From Acidobacteriota bacterium (GTDB lineage: Bacteria; Acidobacteriota; Terriglobia; Terriglobales; Acidobacteriaceae): 25,935 nucleotides of DNA. The notes beneath the pieces are model-generated. The model made no database searches. It was given only the letters and a program-made list of their open reading frames with translations, and was not told the origin of the DNA. Positions 8,408-17,058 of the stretch are shown in pieces. Location of the stretch: contig JAJYAE010000024.1 of the NCBI GenBank assembly GCA_021779695.1, positions 1 to 25,935 of the forward strand. The letters are read 5' to 3'. Position numbers and translations under genes: made by a program. Each line of letters opens with the position of its first letter. Within the stretch, counting starts at the first letter, position 1.

Positions 8408-9151
8408 TCAGATGCGGTCCGCAGGGAAAGTGCCCACTACGCCCCCGGAAGGCACATCCTGCCCTGCGAGCACGATGGCATGGCTCGCCACACGCGCATT
8501 TTCGCCAATGCTCGTATGGATCAGGGTCACGTGGTCAAAATCGCCGGGCGCGTAGCTATGCGAAAAAACCCGCGAGAACGACCCTATCAATGCCCCCTTA
8601 CCAATGGATATGCCGCCCCGATCGTTAAGCAAGGCACCGTTGCGAATGATGGCACCGTCGCCAATCGACAGGTTGTAGCCGTACGTCAGATCGACACCGG
8701 AATAGATCTTCACGCCGGTTCCCATATGCTCAAAAATGTGCCGCCCCAGCATGCAGCGAAAGCGAAGTCCCAGCCACAGATTCATCCCAATGGGCGACCG
8801 GTCAAACATCTGCCAGAACCAGAGCAGCGGTTTGCGCACTGAAAAGCGCGCCAGGTCCAGCTCGCCAAACTGCTCGGCTTCCAGCGTGACATTCTCCGGG
8901 TCCAGAGAAAGACTGAGCACATCGCCGGGCAGCTCCGTGGTGAGCGTCACCGCATGCCGTCCTTCATATGGACGGCCTAGATAGATCTGGTAGAGCTGGT
9001 CGCGCACAATCTCCGAGCGCCGCTCCGGAGAGCGGTGACGCGTGAACTCGTCATCGAGAAAGCGAATCCACCGGCGATAGATCTCCTCCGCTTCGGGTCG
9101 GGGACGTGGCCCTTGGCCCACTGCCTGTGCGGGAACGGGTGCGCTAGCCAT
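8408..9151 (-). CDS. Left-handed beta-helix (hexapeptide-repeat) acyltransferase
   Basis: A 247-residue protein from ATG 9151; GTG at 9196 could add 15 residues. Neither start has a clear Shine-Dalgarno. Residues about 145-240 show hexapeptide periodicity (GVKIYSGVDLTYGYNLSIGD, then AIIRNGALLNDRGGISIGKG), typical of left-handed beta-helix acetyl/acyltransferases. His198 in VFSHSY could be the catalytic base, by analogy with the family. The N-terminal 140 residues are not hexapeptide; they include a charged helical part (EIYRRWIRFLDDEFTRHR) and a Trp/Phe-rich segment (PLLWFWQMFD). No signal peptide is seen, so it is probably cytoplasmic. The acceptor is unknown, and no surface-polysaccharide gene lies next to it. 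It is divergent from asnS with 135 nt between. Confidence 0.78.
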   Translation of the reverse strand: MASAPVPAQAVGQGPRPRPEAEEIYRRWIRFLDDEFTRHRSPERRSEIVRDQLYQIYLGRPYEGRHAVTLTTELPGDVLSLSLDPENVTLEAEQFGELDLARFSVRKPLLWFWQMFDRSPIGMNLWLGLRFRCMLGRHIFEHMGTGVKIYSGVDLTYGYNLSIGDGAIIRNGALLNDRGGISIGKGALIGSFSRVFSHSYAPGDFDHVTLIHTSIGENARVASHAIVLAGQDVPSGGVVGTFPADRI

Positions 9152-9286
9152 ATGCTTTGCACAATAAACCAAGTGGGTGCTCCGCCGCGAGCCCACGGCA
9201 CATCTTTCAGCCAGCGCTCCGCGCTATCCTAGACATTCCGGCGCCAGCGCCTGACATTGCTGCGCCGGTGAGAGAGCCCATCGCAC

Positions 9287-10642
9287 ATGCCAGAAGACAC
9301 TGCCTCCGCTCCCAAAGCTGCCATACCTGTTGCCACCATCGCCATGCTCGGCCAGCATGAGGGCCAGTCCGTCAAGCTCCGCGGCTGGCTCTACAACTTG
9401 CGTGAGAGCGGTAAGCTGCTCTTCCCCATCTTTCGCGACGGCACTGGGACTGTGCAGGGTGTCGCGCACGTCAAGAGTGTTCCCGCCGAAGTTTTTGAGA
9501 CGTTGAAGGGCCTCACGCAGGAGTCCTCCGTCATCGTTACCGGCAAGGTCCGCGCGGACAAGCGCGCGCCCGGCGGCTATGAACTCGACGTGGAAGATCT
9601 GCAGGTGGTGCAGCGCGTTCCTGAGTCCGATCCATACCCCATCTCGCTCAAAGAGCACGGCGTCGATTTCCTGATGGAGCACCGCCACCTGTGGGTGCGC
9701 TCGCCGCGCCAGTCGGCAATCCTGCGCATCCGCGCGGAAATCATGCGCGCTGCAGCCGAGTACTTTGACTCGAACGGCTTCATCCGCACAGATCCTCCCA
9801 TCCTGACGCCCGCTGCCTGCGAAGGAACATCCACACTCTTCCCGGTCGATTACTTCGGCGACCCCGCATTCCTCACCCAGAGCGGTCAGCTCTACATCGA
9901 GTCCACTGCCCTGGCGCTCGGCAAGGTCTATAGCTTCGGGCCAACTTTCCGCGCGGAAAAGTCCAAGACACGCCGCCACCTCACCGAGTTCTGGATGATT
10001 GAGCCGGAGGTTGCCTACTGCGACCTGGATTGCCTGCTGGAGCTCGCCGAAAACTTCCTCTCGCACATTGTGCAAAGCGTGCTTAAAAATCGCGCATCGG
10101 AGTTACAGGTCATCGGCCGCGATGTGACGAAGCTGCAAAACATTCTGCCTCCCTTCCCGCGCCTGCGCTATGACGAAGCCGCAGCCATGCTGAATGAGGC
10201 ACACAAGAAGGGCGAGCTCGAAAACCCCTTTGAATACGGCAACGACTTCGGCTCGCCTGACGAGACGTGGCTCAGCTCGCAGTTTGACCGGCCCGTGATG
10301 GTCCACCGCTATCCTGCCGACGTGAAGGCCTTCTATATGGAGCCCGACCCCGCAGACTCGCGCTTTGCGCTCTGCGTCGATGTGCTTGCGCCGGAAGGCT
10401 ACGGTGAGGTCATCGGAGGCTCCCAGCGCGTATCAAGCTACGAATTGTTGAAGAGTCGCATCGAGCATCATCAGCTGCCCCTTGAAGCCTTTCAGTGGTA
10501 CCTTGACCTGCGCCGCTACGGTTCCGTTCCTCACGCGGGATTTGGCATGGGGATTGAGCGCGTGGTGGCTTGGGTCTGCGCTCTCGATCATGTGCGGGAG
10601 ACAATTCCATTCGCCCGAACACTCCATCGTATCTATCCCTGA
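9287..10642 (+). CDS. asnS: Asparaginyl-tRNA synthetase
   Basis: This class IIb synthetase charges tRNA-Asn in the cytoplasm. The 451 residues divide into an N-terminal OB-fold anticodon-binding domain (about 27-112) and a class II catalytic core. Motif 2 is at 218-241 ([20 protein letters not shown] and following, with Arg222). Motif 3 is [10 protein letters not shown] at 418-427, with Arg425. The block [12 protein letters not shown] (340-351) is characteristic of AsnRS, and the short core lacks the large insertion of bacterial AspRS. A dedicated AsnRS allows direct Asn-tRNA formation; whether the amidotransferase route also exists cannot be seen here. The ATG at 9287 has only a weak GAGAG upstream. 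The gene converges on the TonB-dependent transporter across a terminator. Confidence 0.96.
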   Translation: MPEDTASAPKAAIPVATIAMLGQHEGQSVKLRGWLYNLRESGKLLFPIFRDGTGTVQGVAHVKSVPAEVFETLKGLTQESSVIVTGKVRADKRAPGGYELDVEDLQVVQRVPESDPYPISLKEHGVDFLMEHRHLWVRSPRQSAILRIRAEIMRAAAEYFDSNGFIRTDPPILTPAACEGTSTLFPVDYFGDPAFLTQSGQLYIESTALALGKVYSFGPTFRAEKSKTRRHLTEFWMIEPEVAYCDLDCLLELAENFLSHIVQSVLKNRASELQVIGRDVTKLQNILPPFPRLRYDEAAAMLNEAHKKGELENPFEYGNDFGSPDETWLSSQFDRPVMVHRYPADVKAFYMEPDPADSRFALCVDVLAPEGYGEVIGGSQRVSSYELLKSRIEHHQLPLEAFQWYLDLRRYGSVPHAGFGMGIERVVAWVCALDHVRETIPFARTLHRIYP

Positions 10643-10667
10643 TCCTTCCTGAAAAACACCGCAAGAC

Positions 10668-10701
10668 AAAGGCGCGACAGCTTCGGCTGCCGCGCTTTCT
10701 T
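10668..10701 (+). terminator. Bidirectional intrinsic terminator with UUCG tetraloop
   Basis: In the 77-nt gap between the convergent asnS and TonB-dependent transporter genes, the arms AAAGGCGCGACAGC (10668-10681) and GCTGCCGCGCTTT (10686-10698) pair across a TTCG loop, with one bulged G and one A/C mismatch. The plus strand continues with TTTCTT. The minus strand reads TTTGTCTT after the hairpin, so it can serve both genes. Confidence 0.8.
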
Positions 10702-10719
10702 GTCCACCTGAAATTCGCG

Positions 10720-13700
10720 TCAGAAGGTGAGCCGCACTGCCATTTGCACTTGCCGGATGTTATAGGCAAAGTTGCTGTTGTCGGTGCCGGTCACCGCACC
10801 GAACGGGGTTGCCGTGTAGGGAAGCAGATTATTAACGTGATTGGTTGTGTCTTCTGAGATCGTGTAGGCAGTCGTTCCCACACTCGTCACATTCTGATGA
10901 TTCGTCAGGTTGAACGCCTCCGCCAGAAACTCCAGCTTGTAACGCTCACGCAGCACGATGCTCTTGGATGCGCGCATATCAATGAACCACGTCTTGGGAA
11001 ACTGAAAGGCATTGCGATCAAAGAGCGGGACGCGGTTCGCGCCGTTGCTACCGTTAAACGACCCAGTACTGATGATCGAGCCTTGCGTCGCCTGGCCTGG
11101 CGTCAGATAGAGCCTGGATGAGGATCCGCTGATACCGGCCGAATAGGGCAATCCGGTCTGCGTCTGGAAGTCCGGCGCAAGCTCGAAATCGTTCAGAAGG
11201 TAACCAAACGGTCCGCGGAAGTGCCATGGCGAATCGGCCACACTGTAGAAGATGAACCGGTATGGCACGTTCTGGTTGGAGTTTCCATAGTCGAGCTTGA
11301 TGTTGGAGGGATCGAGGAGTGCCGTCACGGCCGCCCCCGTGTTGTTGTTTTCCCCATAGTCCAGCGCATGAGACCACGTGAAATTCGTATTGAATGAAAC
11401 CGAATGCGACATACGATGGCTGAATTGCGCCACCAGTGCCTCGTAGTTTGAGGTCACTCCGCTGAAGATGTCCGTAATCGAGCTGAAGTTCGGGTTGGGT
11501 CTGTGATTTTTGTTCGCCGGATCCCAAAGATACACATTGGCATTGAACGTGGTGCCGTTCGCGATCGGGCCAGTGCCGCTCGCGTCCTTGATTGTGAAGC
11601 TCACGGACGTGGGCGCGGGCAGGTTGGTGTCGACGAAGTCCGGCAGGCGTCGCCCCCAGGAGCCAAGCCACGAGAGACTGAACACATCATTCCGGCCAAT
11701 CTGCTGCTCCAGTGTCAGGTCCGCCATCGGAATCTCTGGCAGCTTGAAATTCTTGTCAATGTAGTATGCCGTCGCATTTCCGCTGGAACCCGTCAGGCAT
11801 GTGCCGTAGTTCGCCGCGGGAACAATCTGCGGGAAGACAGGCGCGCAAGTCGATCCTGGATTCAGCGTCGGGTTCACCTGTCCGGCGGAAACACCCGTGC
11901 CGATCAACGCCTGATAGAGCGTCGAGTTGATGGCCCGCGCATAGAACATACCCCAGCCACCGCGAAGGATCGTCTTGCCGTCTCCATAGACGTCAAACGC
12001 AAATCCAACGCGCGGCGCAAGATTCAGCGCGTAGTCATGCAGATTTGCCGTCTGCGGCAGCAGAGAATTAGGGAGCTGCTGGCTGGGGAACTGCTCGTAT
12101 TCCCAACGCAACCCCATCGTAAGGCTCAAGCGCGGACTCGCCTTCCACTCATCCTGCGCGAAGAGCGCGTAATCGCCCGTGGTGAAGTCGAGCCCCGCCG
12201 CGCCCACACCCTGCTTGAAGGTAGTGTAGTTTTCGGCCGTCTTGCCCGCCACAGGATTCTGAGAAAGGTAAAGATCCGAGAGATAGTTGCCCAGCGGCGT
12301 ATTGCCCGTGTAGCTGTAGCCGCCATATTGGTTGTACAGGTTCGAGATCAGATCATCCGTGTGGATATAGTCTTCGCCAAACTTGAAGGTATGGTTGCCA
12401 CGTACCCACACCACCGTGTCCGCAATTTGCCAGCGCCGCTCGTCCGGCAGGGCGGCCCGGTTCAGGAACTGCGGCGTGCCGAACTGGAAGAAGCCGCCCA
12501 GATAAACATTGGGCGGCAGGCCCTGCGGGTTTGCATAGCCGCTCGGCGTGTTGACCAGGTTGTTCTGCTCATAGGCCGTCGGTGTTTGATTGAATTCAAA
12601 TTCAAAGTCGCGGCCATACATGTAACGCGCTTCGTTGCTGATGTTATTGGTGAAGAAGCTGTCCAGCTTGCCCACGATCCAGTTGTCACGCACATAGTCA
12701 TTGCCAAAGCTGGACGTGCCGTACGCAACGGCCGGACTCGTCTGGATGCCGGCAGGCGAAGACCACCGCATCTGGTTGGCCTCAACTGAGGCGTGATTCT
12801 TCTGGTTGATTTGCCAATCCACCTTGGGGAAGTAGATGACCTGCTTGCCAATGCGCGGCACCGTGCCGAGCATCGAAGTGAGTCCCACAATGCCGCTTGC
12901 ATAATACGTGGCCGCGTTGGCGTAGGTGAGCCCCGTGTTCTTCGCTAGCTGGCAGACTTGCACGTCCTGATAGCTCGGAGCCGCCAGGCCCGAGGTCACG
13001 CCGCATGTCTTGCCGGCGGGCAGAGCGGAATCTGCCGCGGTGTAAAAATTCGCGTTGGCGCTGGTTCCCGCGATTGTCGCCGCGGCCGGGAAGTCATGGT
13101 AAAAGCGATCGGCCGCAATAAAGAAAAACAGCTTGTCTTTCAGAATCGGGCCGCCCAGGGTAAACCCGAGCTGGCGGCGCAGATCTGTCGGCTTGAACGA
13201 CTGCACGGCATAGGTAATCGGGCTTGACGAGATCTGAACCGGGTGGGTGACGTAGGAGTTCTGCGCATTCCACGCACTGTCGCGATCGTAGTAATAGCCC
13301 TCGCCGTGAAACTGATTGGTGCCGCTCTTCGTCACAGAATTCACAATGCCGCCCGCCGACCGCCCGTACTCAACCGAGTAATTCGACGTGTTGACCTGGA
13401 ACTCCTGCACCGCAGCCTTGATCGTCGAATAGCCCGCACGAGTGCGCCCGCGCTCTTCCGAGAAAAACGCTTGATTGTCGTCCGTGCCGTCGATTGTCAC
13501 GTTATTCAACAGCGTGCTCTGTCCGCGAAAGCTGAGTAATCCGTAGCCATTCGCGTCATTCACTACGCCCGGCGTCAGCAAGGCAAATGCCGACCAGCGG
13601 TAGTTATTTTCTGGAAGGTCCTGCAAGGTCAGCTGCGGAACGACACCCGCAAAATCAGGCGAAGTTGTATTCACCAGCGGCGCTTCGCCCGTCACCTCCA

Positions 13701-14079
13701 CTGTCTGTGCGGAAGCTCCAACGCTCAGGCGCGCCTGTACATCCGTCAACACACCGACCTGCACTGTCACATTCACGGCGCGGTATTCATTAAAGCCGGA
13801 TGCCGTGATGGAAACGTTGTAGGCTCCCGGCTGCAGATGCAGCACGCGAAAATAGCCCGAACCGTCGGTCACGGCCGTCTGCTCTGCATTGGTTCCCAGG
13901 TTGCGCACGGCCACACCGGCGTTGGCCACCACCGCCCCGCTACTGTCCAGCACCGTACCGCCAATTGCACCATCCACCGCAGTCTGGGCAAAACTCGGCA
14001 TGGATCTCATGACAATCAGGAACATCACACAGAAAAACAAACCACTCGTAATCCAACTGTGAACAATTCGATCTCGCAT
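10720..14079 (-). CDS. Oar-like TonB-dependent outer-membrane transporter with N-terminal carboxypeptidase-regulatory domain
   Basis: A large outer-membrane beta-barrel of 1119 residues. ATG 14079 follows AGGAGA (14085-14090) with 5 nt spacing, and residues 1-31 form a signal peptide ending SFAQ. Residues about 35-120 match the carboxypeptidase-regulatory (Ig-like) fold (GGTVLDSSGAVVANAGVAVR, LQPGAYNVSITASGF). A plug domain follows (FRGQSTLLNNVTIDGTDDNQ; SVEYGRSAGGIVNSVTKSGT), then a long barrel ending in a terminal Phe (QVQMAVRLTF), as expected for barrel-assembly recognition. This architecture is common and highly duplicated in Acidobacteriota; the likely cargo is oligosaccharide or peptide, but the substrate cannot be read from sequence. 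No SusD-like gene, TonB or anti-sigma pair is adjacent. It is divergent from a nitroreductase. Confidence 0.92.
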   Translation of the reverse strand: MRDRIVHSWITSGLFFCVMFLIVMRSMPSFAQTAVDGAIGGTVLDSSGAVVANAGVAVRNLGTNAEQTAVTDGSGYFRVLHLQPGAYNVSITASGFNEYRAVNVTVQVGVLTDVQARLSVGASAQTVEVTGEAPLVNTTSPDFAGVVPQLTLQDLPENNYRWSAFALLTPGVVNDANGYGLLSFRGQSTLLNNVTIDGTDDNQAFFSEERGRTRAGYSTIKAAVQEFQVNTSNYSVEYGRSAGGIVNSVTKSGTNQFHGEGYYYDRDSAWNAQNSYVTHPVQISSSPITYAVQSFKPTDLRRQLGFTLGGPILKDKLFFFIAADRFYHDFPAAATIAGTSANANFYTAADSALPAGKTCGVTSGLAAPSYQDVQVCQLAKNTGLTYANAATYYASGIVGLTSMLGTVPRIGKQVIYFPKVDWQINQKNHASVEANQMRWSSPAGIQTSPAVAYGTSSFGNDYVRDNWIVGKLDSFFTNNISNEARYMYGRDFEFEFNQTPTAYEQNNLVNTPSGYANPQGLPPNVYLGGFFQFGTPQFLNRAALPDERRWQIADTVVWVRGNHTFKFGEDYIHTDDLISNLYNQYGGYSYTGNTPLGNYLSDLYLSQNPVAGKTAENYTTFKQGVGAAGLDFTTGDYALFAQDEWKASPRLSLTMGLRWEYEQFPSQQLPNSLLPQTANLHDYALNLAPRVGFAFDVYGDGKTILRGGWGMFYARAINSTLYQALIGTGVSAGQVNPTLNPGSTCAPVFPQIVPAANYGTCLTGSSGNATAYYIDKNFKLPEIPMADLTLEQQIGRNDVFSLSWLGSWGRRLPDFVDTNLPAPTSVSFTIKDASGTGPIANGTTFNANVYLWDPANKNHRPNPNFSSITDIFSGVTSNYEALVAQFSHRMSHSVSFNTNFTWSHALDYGENNNTGAAVTALLDPSNIKLDYGNSNQNVPYRFIFYSVADSPWHFRGPFGYLLNDFELAPDFQTQTGLPYSAGISGSSSRLYLTPGQATQGSIISTGSFNGSNGANRVPLFDRNAFQFPKTWFIDMRASKSIVLRERYKLEFLAEAFNLTNHQNVTSVGTTAYTISEDTTNHVNNLLPYTATPFGAVTGTDNSNFAYNIRQVQMAVRLTF

Positions 14080-14440
14080 CTGGCTCTCCTTAAAGCGTGC
14101 TTCACATCTTGCAGGGCGTGCTTTCTGCCCAATTTCTTTCACGCCGCGTCGACTACCTGGTTGGATGGACACTGCTATGAGTCTTTGTTCAGCCCAAAAT
14201 CTGTGATCAGGGTCCTTTGCAAACTCAAGTCTGCGGATTTCTTATCTCTCCCAGAGCATCGCAAAACTGCTTAAATGGACAATGAATTCGCCCGCTCGTG
14301 CTTCACTTCAATCAGCGAACGCAATTGCATCGCCTTTGAAAAGGCGCGCGAATCGCCTCCCACTTCGCGGGATGCTCCATCGAATCGCAGGTTCGTTTGT
14401 GTCATCCAACAGATGTCGCTCGCATTGTTTGAGGTTCAAA
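14080..14440. other. 361-nt divergent intergenic region
   Basis: The region lies between the starts of the TonB-dependent transporter (minus) and the nitroreductase (plus) and must contain both promoters. It holds the transporter Shine-Dalgarno AGGAGA (14085-14090) and the nitroreductase GAGG (14431-14434). A perfect hairpin CGCCTTT-GA-AAAGGCG spans 14331-14346. The 10-mer CGTGCTTCAC occurs at 14096-14105 and 14297-14306, with a related GCGTGCTT at 14116-14123. Possible reading frames here are upstream extensions with no family similarity. I could not identify sigma-70 hexamers reliably. Confidence 0.5.
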
Positions 14441-15064
14441 ATGTCCGTGATCGCAGAATCGGAAGAAAAAAATACTTCAAATTCGCTTCCAAATTGTGTT
14501 CTCACTGCCGTTCATCAGCGATGGAGTCCGCGCGCATTCGCGTCCCGCGATGTGAGTGATCACGACCTGGCCTCGTTGTTCGAGGCAGCCCGCTGGGCGC
14601 CATCGTCCTACAACGAACAGCCATGGCGCTTCCTCGTCGGACGGCGCGGAAGTGTCACGTACCAGGAGATCGCTGCCAGCCTCATTCCCTTTAACCAGCT
14701 CTGGGCGCCCAAGGCTCCTGTGCTCGTGCTCGGAGTCGCCAAATCGCGATTCAGCCATGACAACTCCGCTAATGGGTACACGCTGTATGATCTCGGCGCA
14801 GCAACAGCTCTGCTTGTCCTGCAGGCCGCTGCGCAGGGCCTCGTCGCTCACCAGATGGGAGCCTTTGATCACGATGCACTGCGCCAAGCCCTCGCGATCC
14901 CCGACGAATTTCTTCTGGGAACCGTGACCGCACTCGGCTATGCGGGCGATGCCTCCACGCTGCCCAATGAAAGGCTTCTCACTCAGGAAAGGGCGCCACG
15001 CTTGCGCAAGCCGCTGGATGCATTCGTCTTTACAACCTGGAACCAGCCCGCGTCTCTCGGCTGA
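14441..15064 (+). CDS. Nitroreductase-family FMN oxidoreductase
   Basis: A 207-residue protein of the nitroreductase (FMN-dependent NAD(P)H oxidoreductase) superfamily, cytoplasmic and usually homodimeric. Typical elements are HQRWSPRAF near the N-terminus (FMN phosphate-binding Arg pattern), AARWAPSSYNEQPWRFLVG for the FMN-contact region, and DLGAATALLVLQAAAQGLVAH for the dimer-core helix. The chosen ATG 14441 has GAGG at 14431-14434, spaced 6 nt. The reading frame is open back to 14282, but the added residues are Arg/Ser-rich and unlike the family. Substrate is unknown; nitroaromatics, quinones or flavin-linked dehalogenation are all possible in this superfamily. An 81-nt gap separates it from the next gene on the same strand. 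Confidence 0.9.
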   Translation: MSVIAESEEKNTSNSLPNCVLTAVHQRWSPRAFASRDVSDHDLASLFEAARWAPSSYNEQPWRFLVGRRGSVTYQEIAASLIPFNQLWAPKAPVLVLGVAKSRFSHDNSANGYTLYDLGAATALLVLQAAAQGLVAHQMGAFDHDALRQALAIPDEFLLGTVTALGYAGDASTLPNERLLTQERAPRLRKPLDAFVFTTWNQPASLG

Positions 15065-15145
15065 TCGGGCCTTCGTGCTTTCCTCAACCTCTGCCGCCAC
15101 CTGCGGCAAGCGGCGCGGTACAGTGGAGGCTGGAGGATTGAGCTC

Positions 15146-15835
15146 ATGGCCACCACACGCGCCATGCGACGGCAAGCACCCGCCAGGCGACCGCGCCATC
15201 GCTACGCTCCCTCGCGCCGCTCCGGTCCGCGCTGGCGACGCCGCGCCTTGCTGCTGATCTTTACGCTTCTCATTGCGGTCGCAGCCTGGGCCATCCTGGC
15301 CCGTCATTTCGCGCCTATGGCCAACACCGCTCGCGCCCGCTTCGATGCGATTGTCGTTCTCGGCTCACCTGCCGATGCCGACGGCAACCTGACGCCGAAA
15401 GGACTGGCGCGCGTGTCGGAGGGCGTGGCCGAATACGAACGGGGTGTCGCCCCGCGCATTCTGTTCACGGGAGGCGCGATCGCCAACCAGTTTGTTGAAG
15501 CGGAAGTGATGGCGCATGCAGCCGAGGCTCAGGGCATTCCCGCCTCCGCAATCGTTCAAGAGCCCCACGCCCGAAATACTATTCAGAATGCGTGCTATGT
15601 TGCGCGTGCCCTGCAGACCCACGGATGGAAATCAGTGGAGGTGATCTCCAGCGCAAGCCACCTTCCTCGCGCCGCATTAATTTTCAGCCAATATTCCCTC
15701 CAATATCGCATGCATGCCGCGCCGGCAATGGCGCCTGTAACGCCAGCCGCCAGCAGGGAGGCCAGCGGTCTGGAAACACTCAAGACCATCTACTACCTCC
15801 TTTACTCCGGTTGGGCTAAGCCCTGTGCTGCCTAG
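15146..15835 (+). CDS. DUF218/YdcF-SanA-ElyC-like membrane protein
   Basis: A 229-residue protein with a strongly basic N-terminus (about 1-33), one transmembrane helix at about 34-52 (ALLLIFTLLIAVAAWAILA) and a DUF218 domain behind it. Family blocks are FDAIVVLGSPADADGNLTPK, ILFTGGA with a following EAEVMAHAA, EPHARNTIQNA, and VISSASHLPRAA. DUF218 proteins include E. coli SanA and ElyC, linked to envelope integrity, and YdcF; their biochemical activity is not settled. By the positive-inside rule the domain probably faces the periplasm. ATG 15146 follows GGAGG (15132-15136) with 9 nt spacing; ATG 15164 is an alternative. A GC-rich inverted repeat (15868-15883) follows the stop and might end the transcript, but it lacks a U-tract. 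Confidence 0.82.
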   Translation: MATTRAMRRQAPARRPRHRYAPSRRSGPRWRRRALLLIFTLLIAVAAWAILARHFAPMANTARARFDAIVVLGSPADADGNLTPKGLARVSEGVAEYERGVAPRILFTGGAIANQFVEAEVMAHAAEAQGIPASAIVQEPHARNTIQNACYVARALQTHGWKSVEVISSASHLPRAALIFSQYSLQYRMHAAPAMAPVTPAASREASGLETLKTIYYLLYSGWAKPCAA

Positions 15836-15923
15836 CATCGGGACACGGCGCCTCGGTCTGCCCCGCTCGGCGGCGTCCCGCCGCGTTGTCCGGTCTCGGT
15901 CCTGTCCTGTAAGCTGAGTGGTG

Positions 15924-16667
15924 ATGCGTCTTTCCGTACGTTTTCCCTTAGCCTTTTCTGTGGCCACCGCGCTCGGCGTGTGCCTCCTGCCCGTCGCGCA
16001 TGCCCAGTCTCAGAGCAGCTCAAGCTCCAGTTCCGGCGTGAGCTACAGTTCCGCGTCTCAAACCACGGGCACTGGCACCTATATCGTGATTGACCCGCTG
16101 GCCAAGGTCCGCTATGACAACCGGTACGACGTCTCTCTCGGCATGGCCTATGACCACATGAAAGCAGGTCCCACGCTGCTCTCTGGGTCCAACCTCGGCG
16201 GCCTCGACCTCGAAGGCTCTTACTGGCTCACCAAGCGCTGGGGCGCGGAAGGGACGGCCCGCTACTACCTGGGCACCAGCGGCGCCGCGCCAAATCCCTA
16301 CGCCATTCAAGGTCCCTTCGTCAGCCAGACTTTCTTCGGCGCCGGTCCCGAATGGCTTGGACCCCACAACAAACATGGCGATCTCATTGCACATGCCATG
16401 TTCGGCGGCGTCTATGGCAAGTTCCAGCAGGACCTGCGCGGCCAGCCCGCTTCGGTAGTTGACTTCTACAATGACCAGTTCGCTTTCGCCGGAATCATCG
16501 GGGGCCACATGGACCTGAACCGTTCCGAGCACTGGACCTTCCGTGTCACCCCCGATGCCATCCTTACCCGCTACAGCATCAATTACGGTAATCACGCCAC
16601 ATCCAATGACGTGAACTTCGCGCTCTCCGTCGGCATCGAATACAAGTTCACCAAGAAGAAGCGGTAG
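15924..16667 (+). CDS. Secreted Ser-rich protein, predicted outer-membrane beta-barrel
   Basis: A 247-residue protein from ATG 15924; two in-frame GTG codons (15918, 15921) directly precede it, so the exact start is uncertain. Residues 1-27 form a signal peptide (AFSVATALGVCLLPVAHA). A serine-rich linker of about 20 residues follows, then a region rich in alternating aromatic/small residues, such as YDVSLGMAYDHMK, LEGSYWLTKRWGAEGTARYY and HWTFRVTPDAILTRYSINYG, ending with VNFALSVGIEYKF plus a KKKR tail. This pattern fits a small 8-stranded barrel of the OmpA/OmpW-like porin-fold type with short strands. I do not recognise a specific family, and no function is claimed. The product is probably an envelope protein of Acidobacteriota. 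Confidence 0.75.
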   Translation: MRLSVRFPLAFSVATALGVCLLPVAHAQSQSSSSSSSGVSYSSASQTTGTGTYIVIDPLAKVRYDNRYDVSLGMAYDHMKAGPTLLSGSNLGGLDLEGSYWLTKRWGAEGTARYYLGTSGAAPNPYAIQGPFVSQTFFGAGPEWLGPHNKHGDLIAHAMFGGVYGKFQQDLRGQPASVVDFYNDQFAFAGIIGGHMDLNRSEHWTFRVTPDAILTRYSINYGNHATSNDVNFALSVGIEYKFTKKKR

Positions 16668-16688
16668 AGCATTTTCGCAATTGCTCTA
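16665..16688 (+). repeat. Inverted repeat overlapping the stop codon of the barrel gene
   Basis: TAGAGCA (16665-16671) pairs with TGCTCTA (16682-16688) around a 10-nt loop; the left arm begins with the stop codon itself. It could stall ribosomes or protect the mRNA 3' end, or be a copy of a dispersed intergenic repeat. No U-tract follows. Confidence 0.5.
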
Positions 16689-16705
16689 TCCCGGCGCGGC
16701 GATGC

Positions 16706-16739
16706 GCAGGTGGCTTTTCCCTCAGAAAGAGCCACCTGC
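16706..16739 (+). terminator. Strong stem-loop downstream of the barrel gene
   Basis: GCAGGTGGCT (16706-16715) is perfectly complementary to AGCCACCTGC (16730-16739), a 10-bp stem with a 14-nt loop, about 40 nt after the stop of the secreted barrel gene. It lacks a run of T after the stem, so it may be a weak or factor-assisted terminator or an mRNA-stabilising structure. Confidence 0.5.
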
Positions 16740-17058
16740 ATAGAACGCCTGAAATCGCGACACGGACAGTAAAGCCGCTCTAGTCTCCAGCGCGACTCTG
16801 CGCCTGGCCTCGCAGACAGTCGGGCCGAACACCTCCACCATCCTCTCCGCAGCCGGTCTTCGGCCGATTCATTCTGTCACCCAAATCAAATTCTGGTTTG
16901 CAGACGGGCGCAAGTCTTTGCGTGTCTGTGGTATTCTCGCCCGTTCAGTGATGCCTGTGGAAAAGTGTCACTGGAGAAAATCCTGTACCGGATAGCGACA
17001 CAAGGTCGGAATAGCGCTTGCTCGTCCGGACAGTAAATCCCACTAGAGGCATGGGCAC
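16740..17058 (+). other. Upstream region of glgC with inverted repeats
   Basis: No convincing gene is seen. Inverted repeats are ACGGGCG (16904-16910) with CGCCCGT (16938-16944), and CAGTGA (16946-16951) with TCACTG (16968-16973). The 11-mer CGGACAGTAAA occurs twice, at 16763-16773 and 17027-17037. GAGG at 17046-17049 is the likely ribosome site for glgC. I could not place sigma-70 promoter elements reliably, nor match a known riboswitch class. Confidence 0.45.

Noticed and set aside
7588..8628. Plus-strand 346-codon frame
   Set aside because: It is antisense to the M50 protease and the acyltransferase, with Gln/His/Arg-rich low-complexity composition typical of shadow frames.
9224..10075. 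Minus-strand 283-codon frame opposite asnS
   Set aside because: AsnRS motifs are unambiguous on the plus strand, and the opposite frame shows no family pattern.
11503..12789. Plus-strand 428-codon frame inside the TonB-dependent transporter
   Set aside because: It is antisense to the barrel region and Arg/Val-rich, with no domain.
14477..15307. Minus-strand 276-codon frame opposite the nitroreductase and DUF218 gene
   Set aside because: Both plus-strand genes have family motifs and ribosome sites; this frame has neither.
16898..16937. Candidate glgC promoter TTGCAG / TATTCT
   Set aside because: The spacing is 28 nt, and the alternative TTGCGT gives 8 nt; neither is compatible with a sigma-70 promoter.
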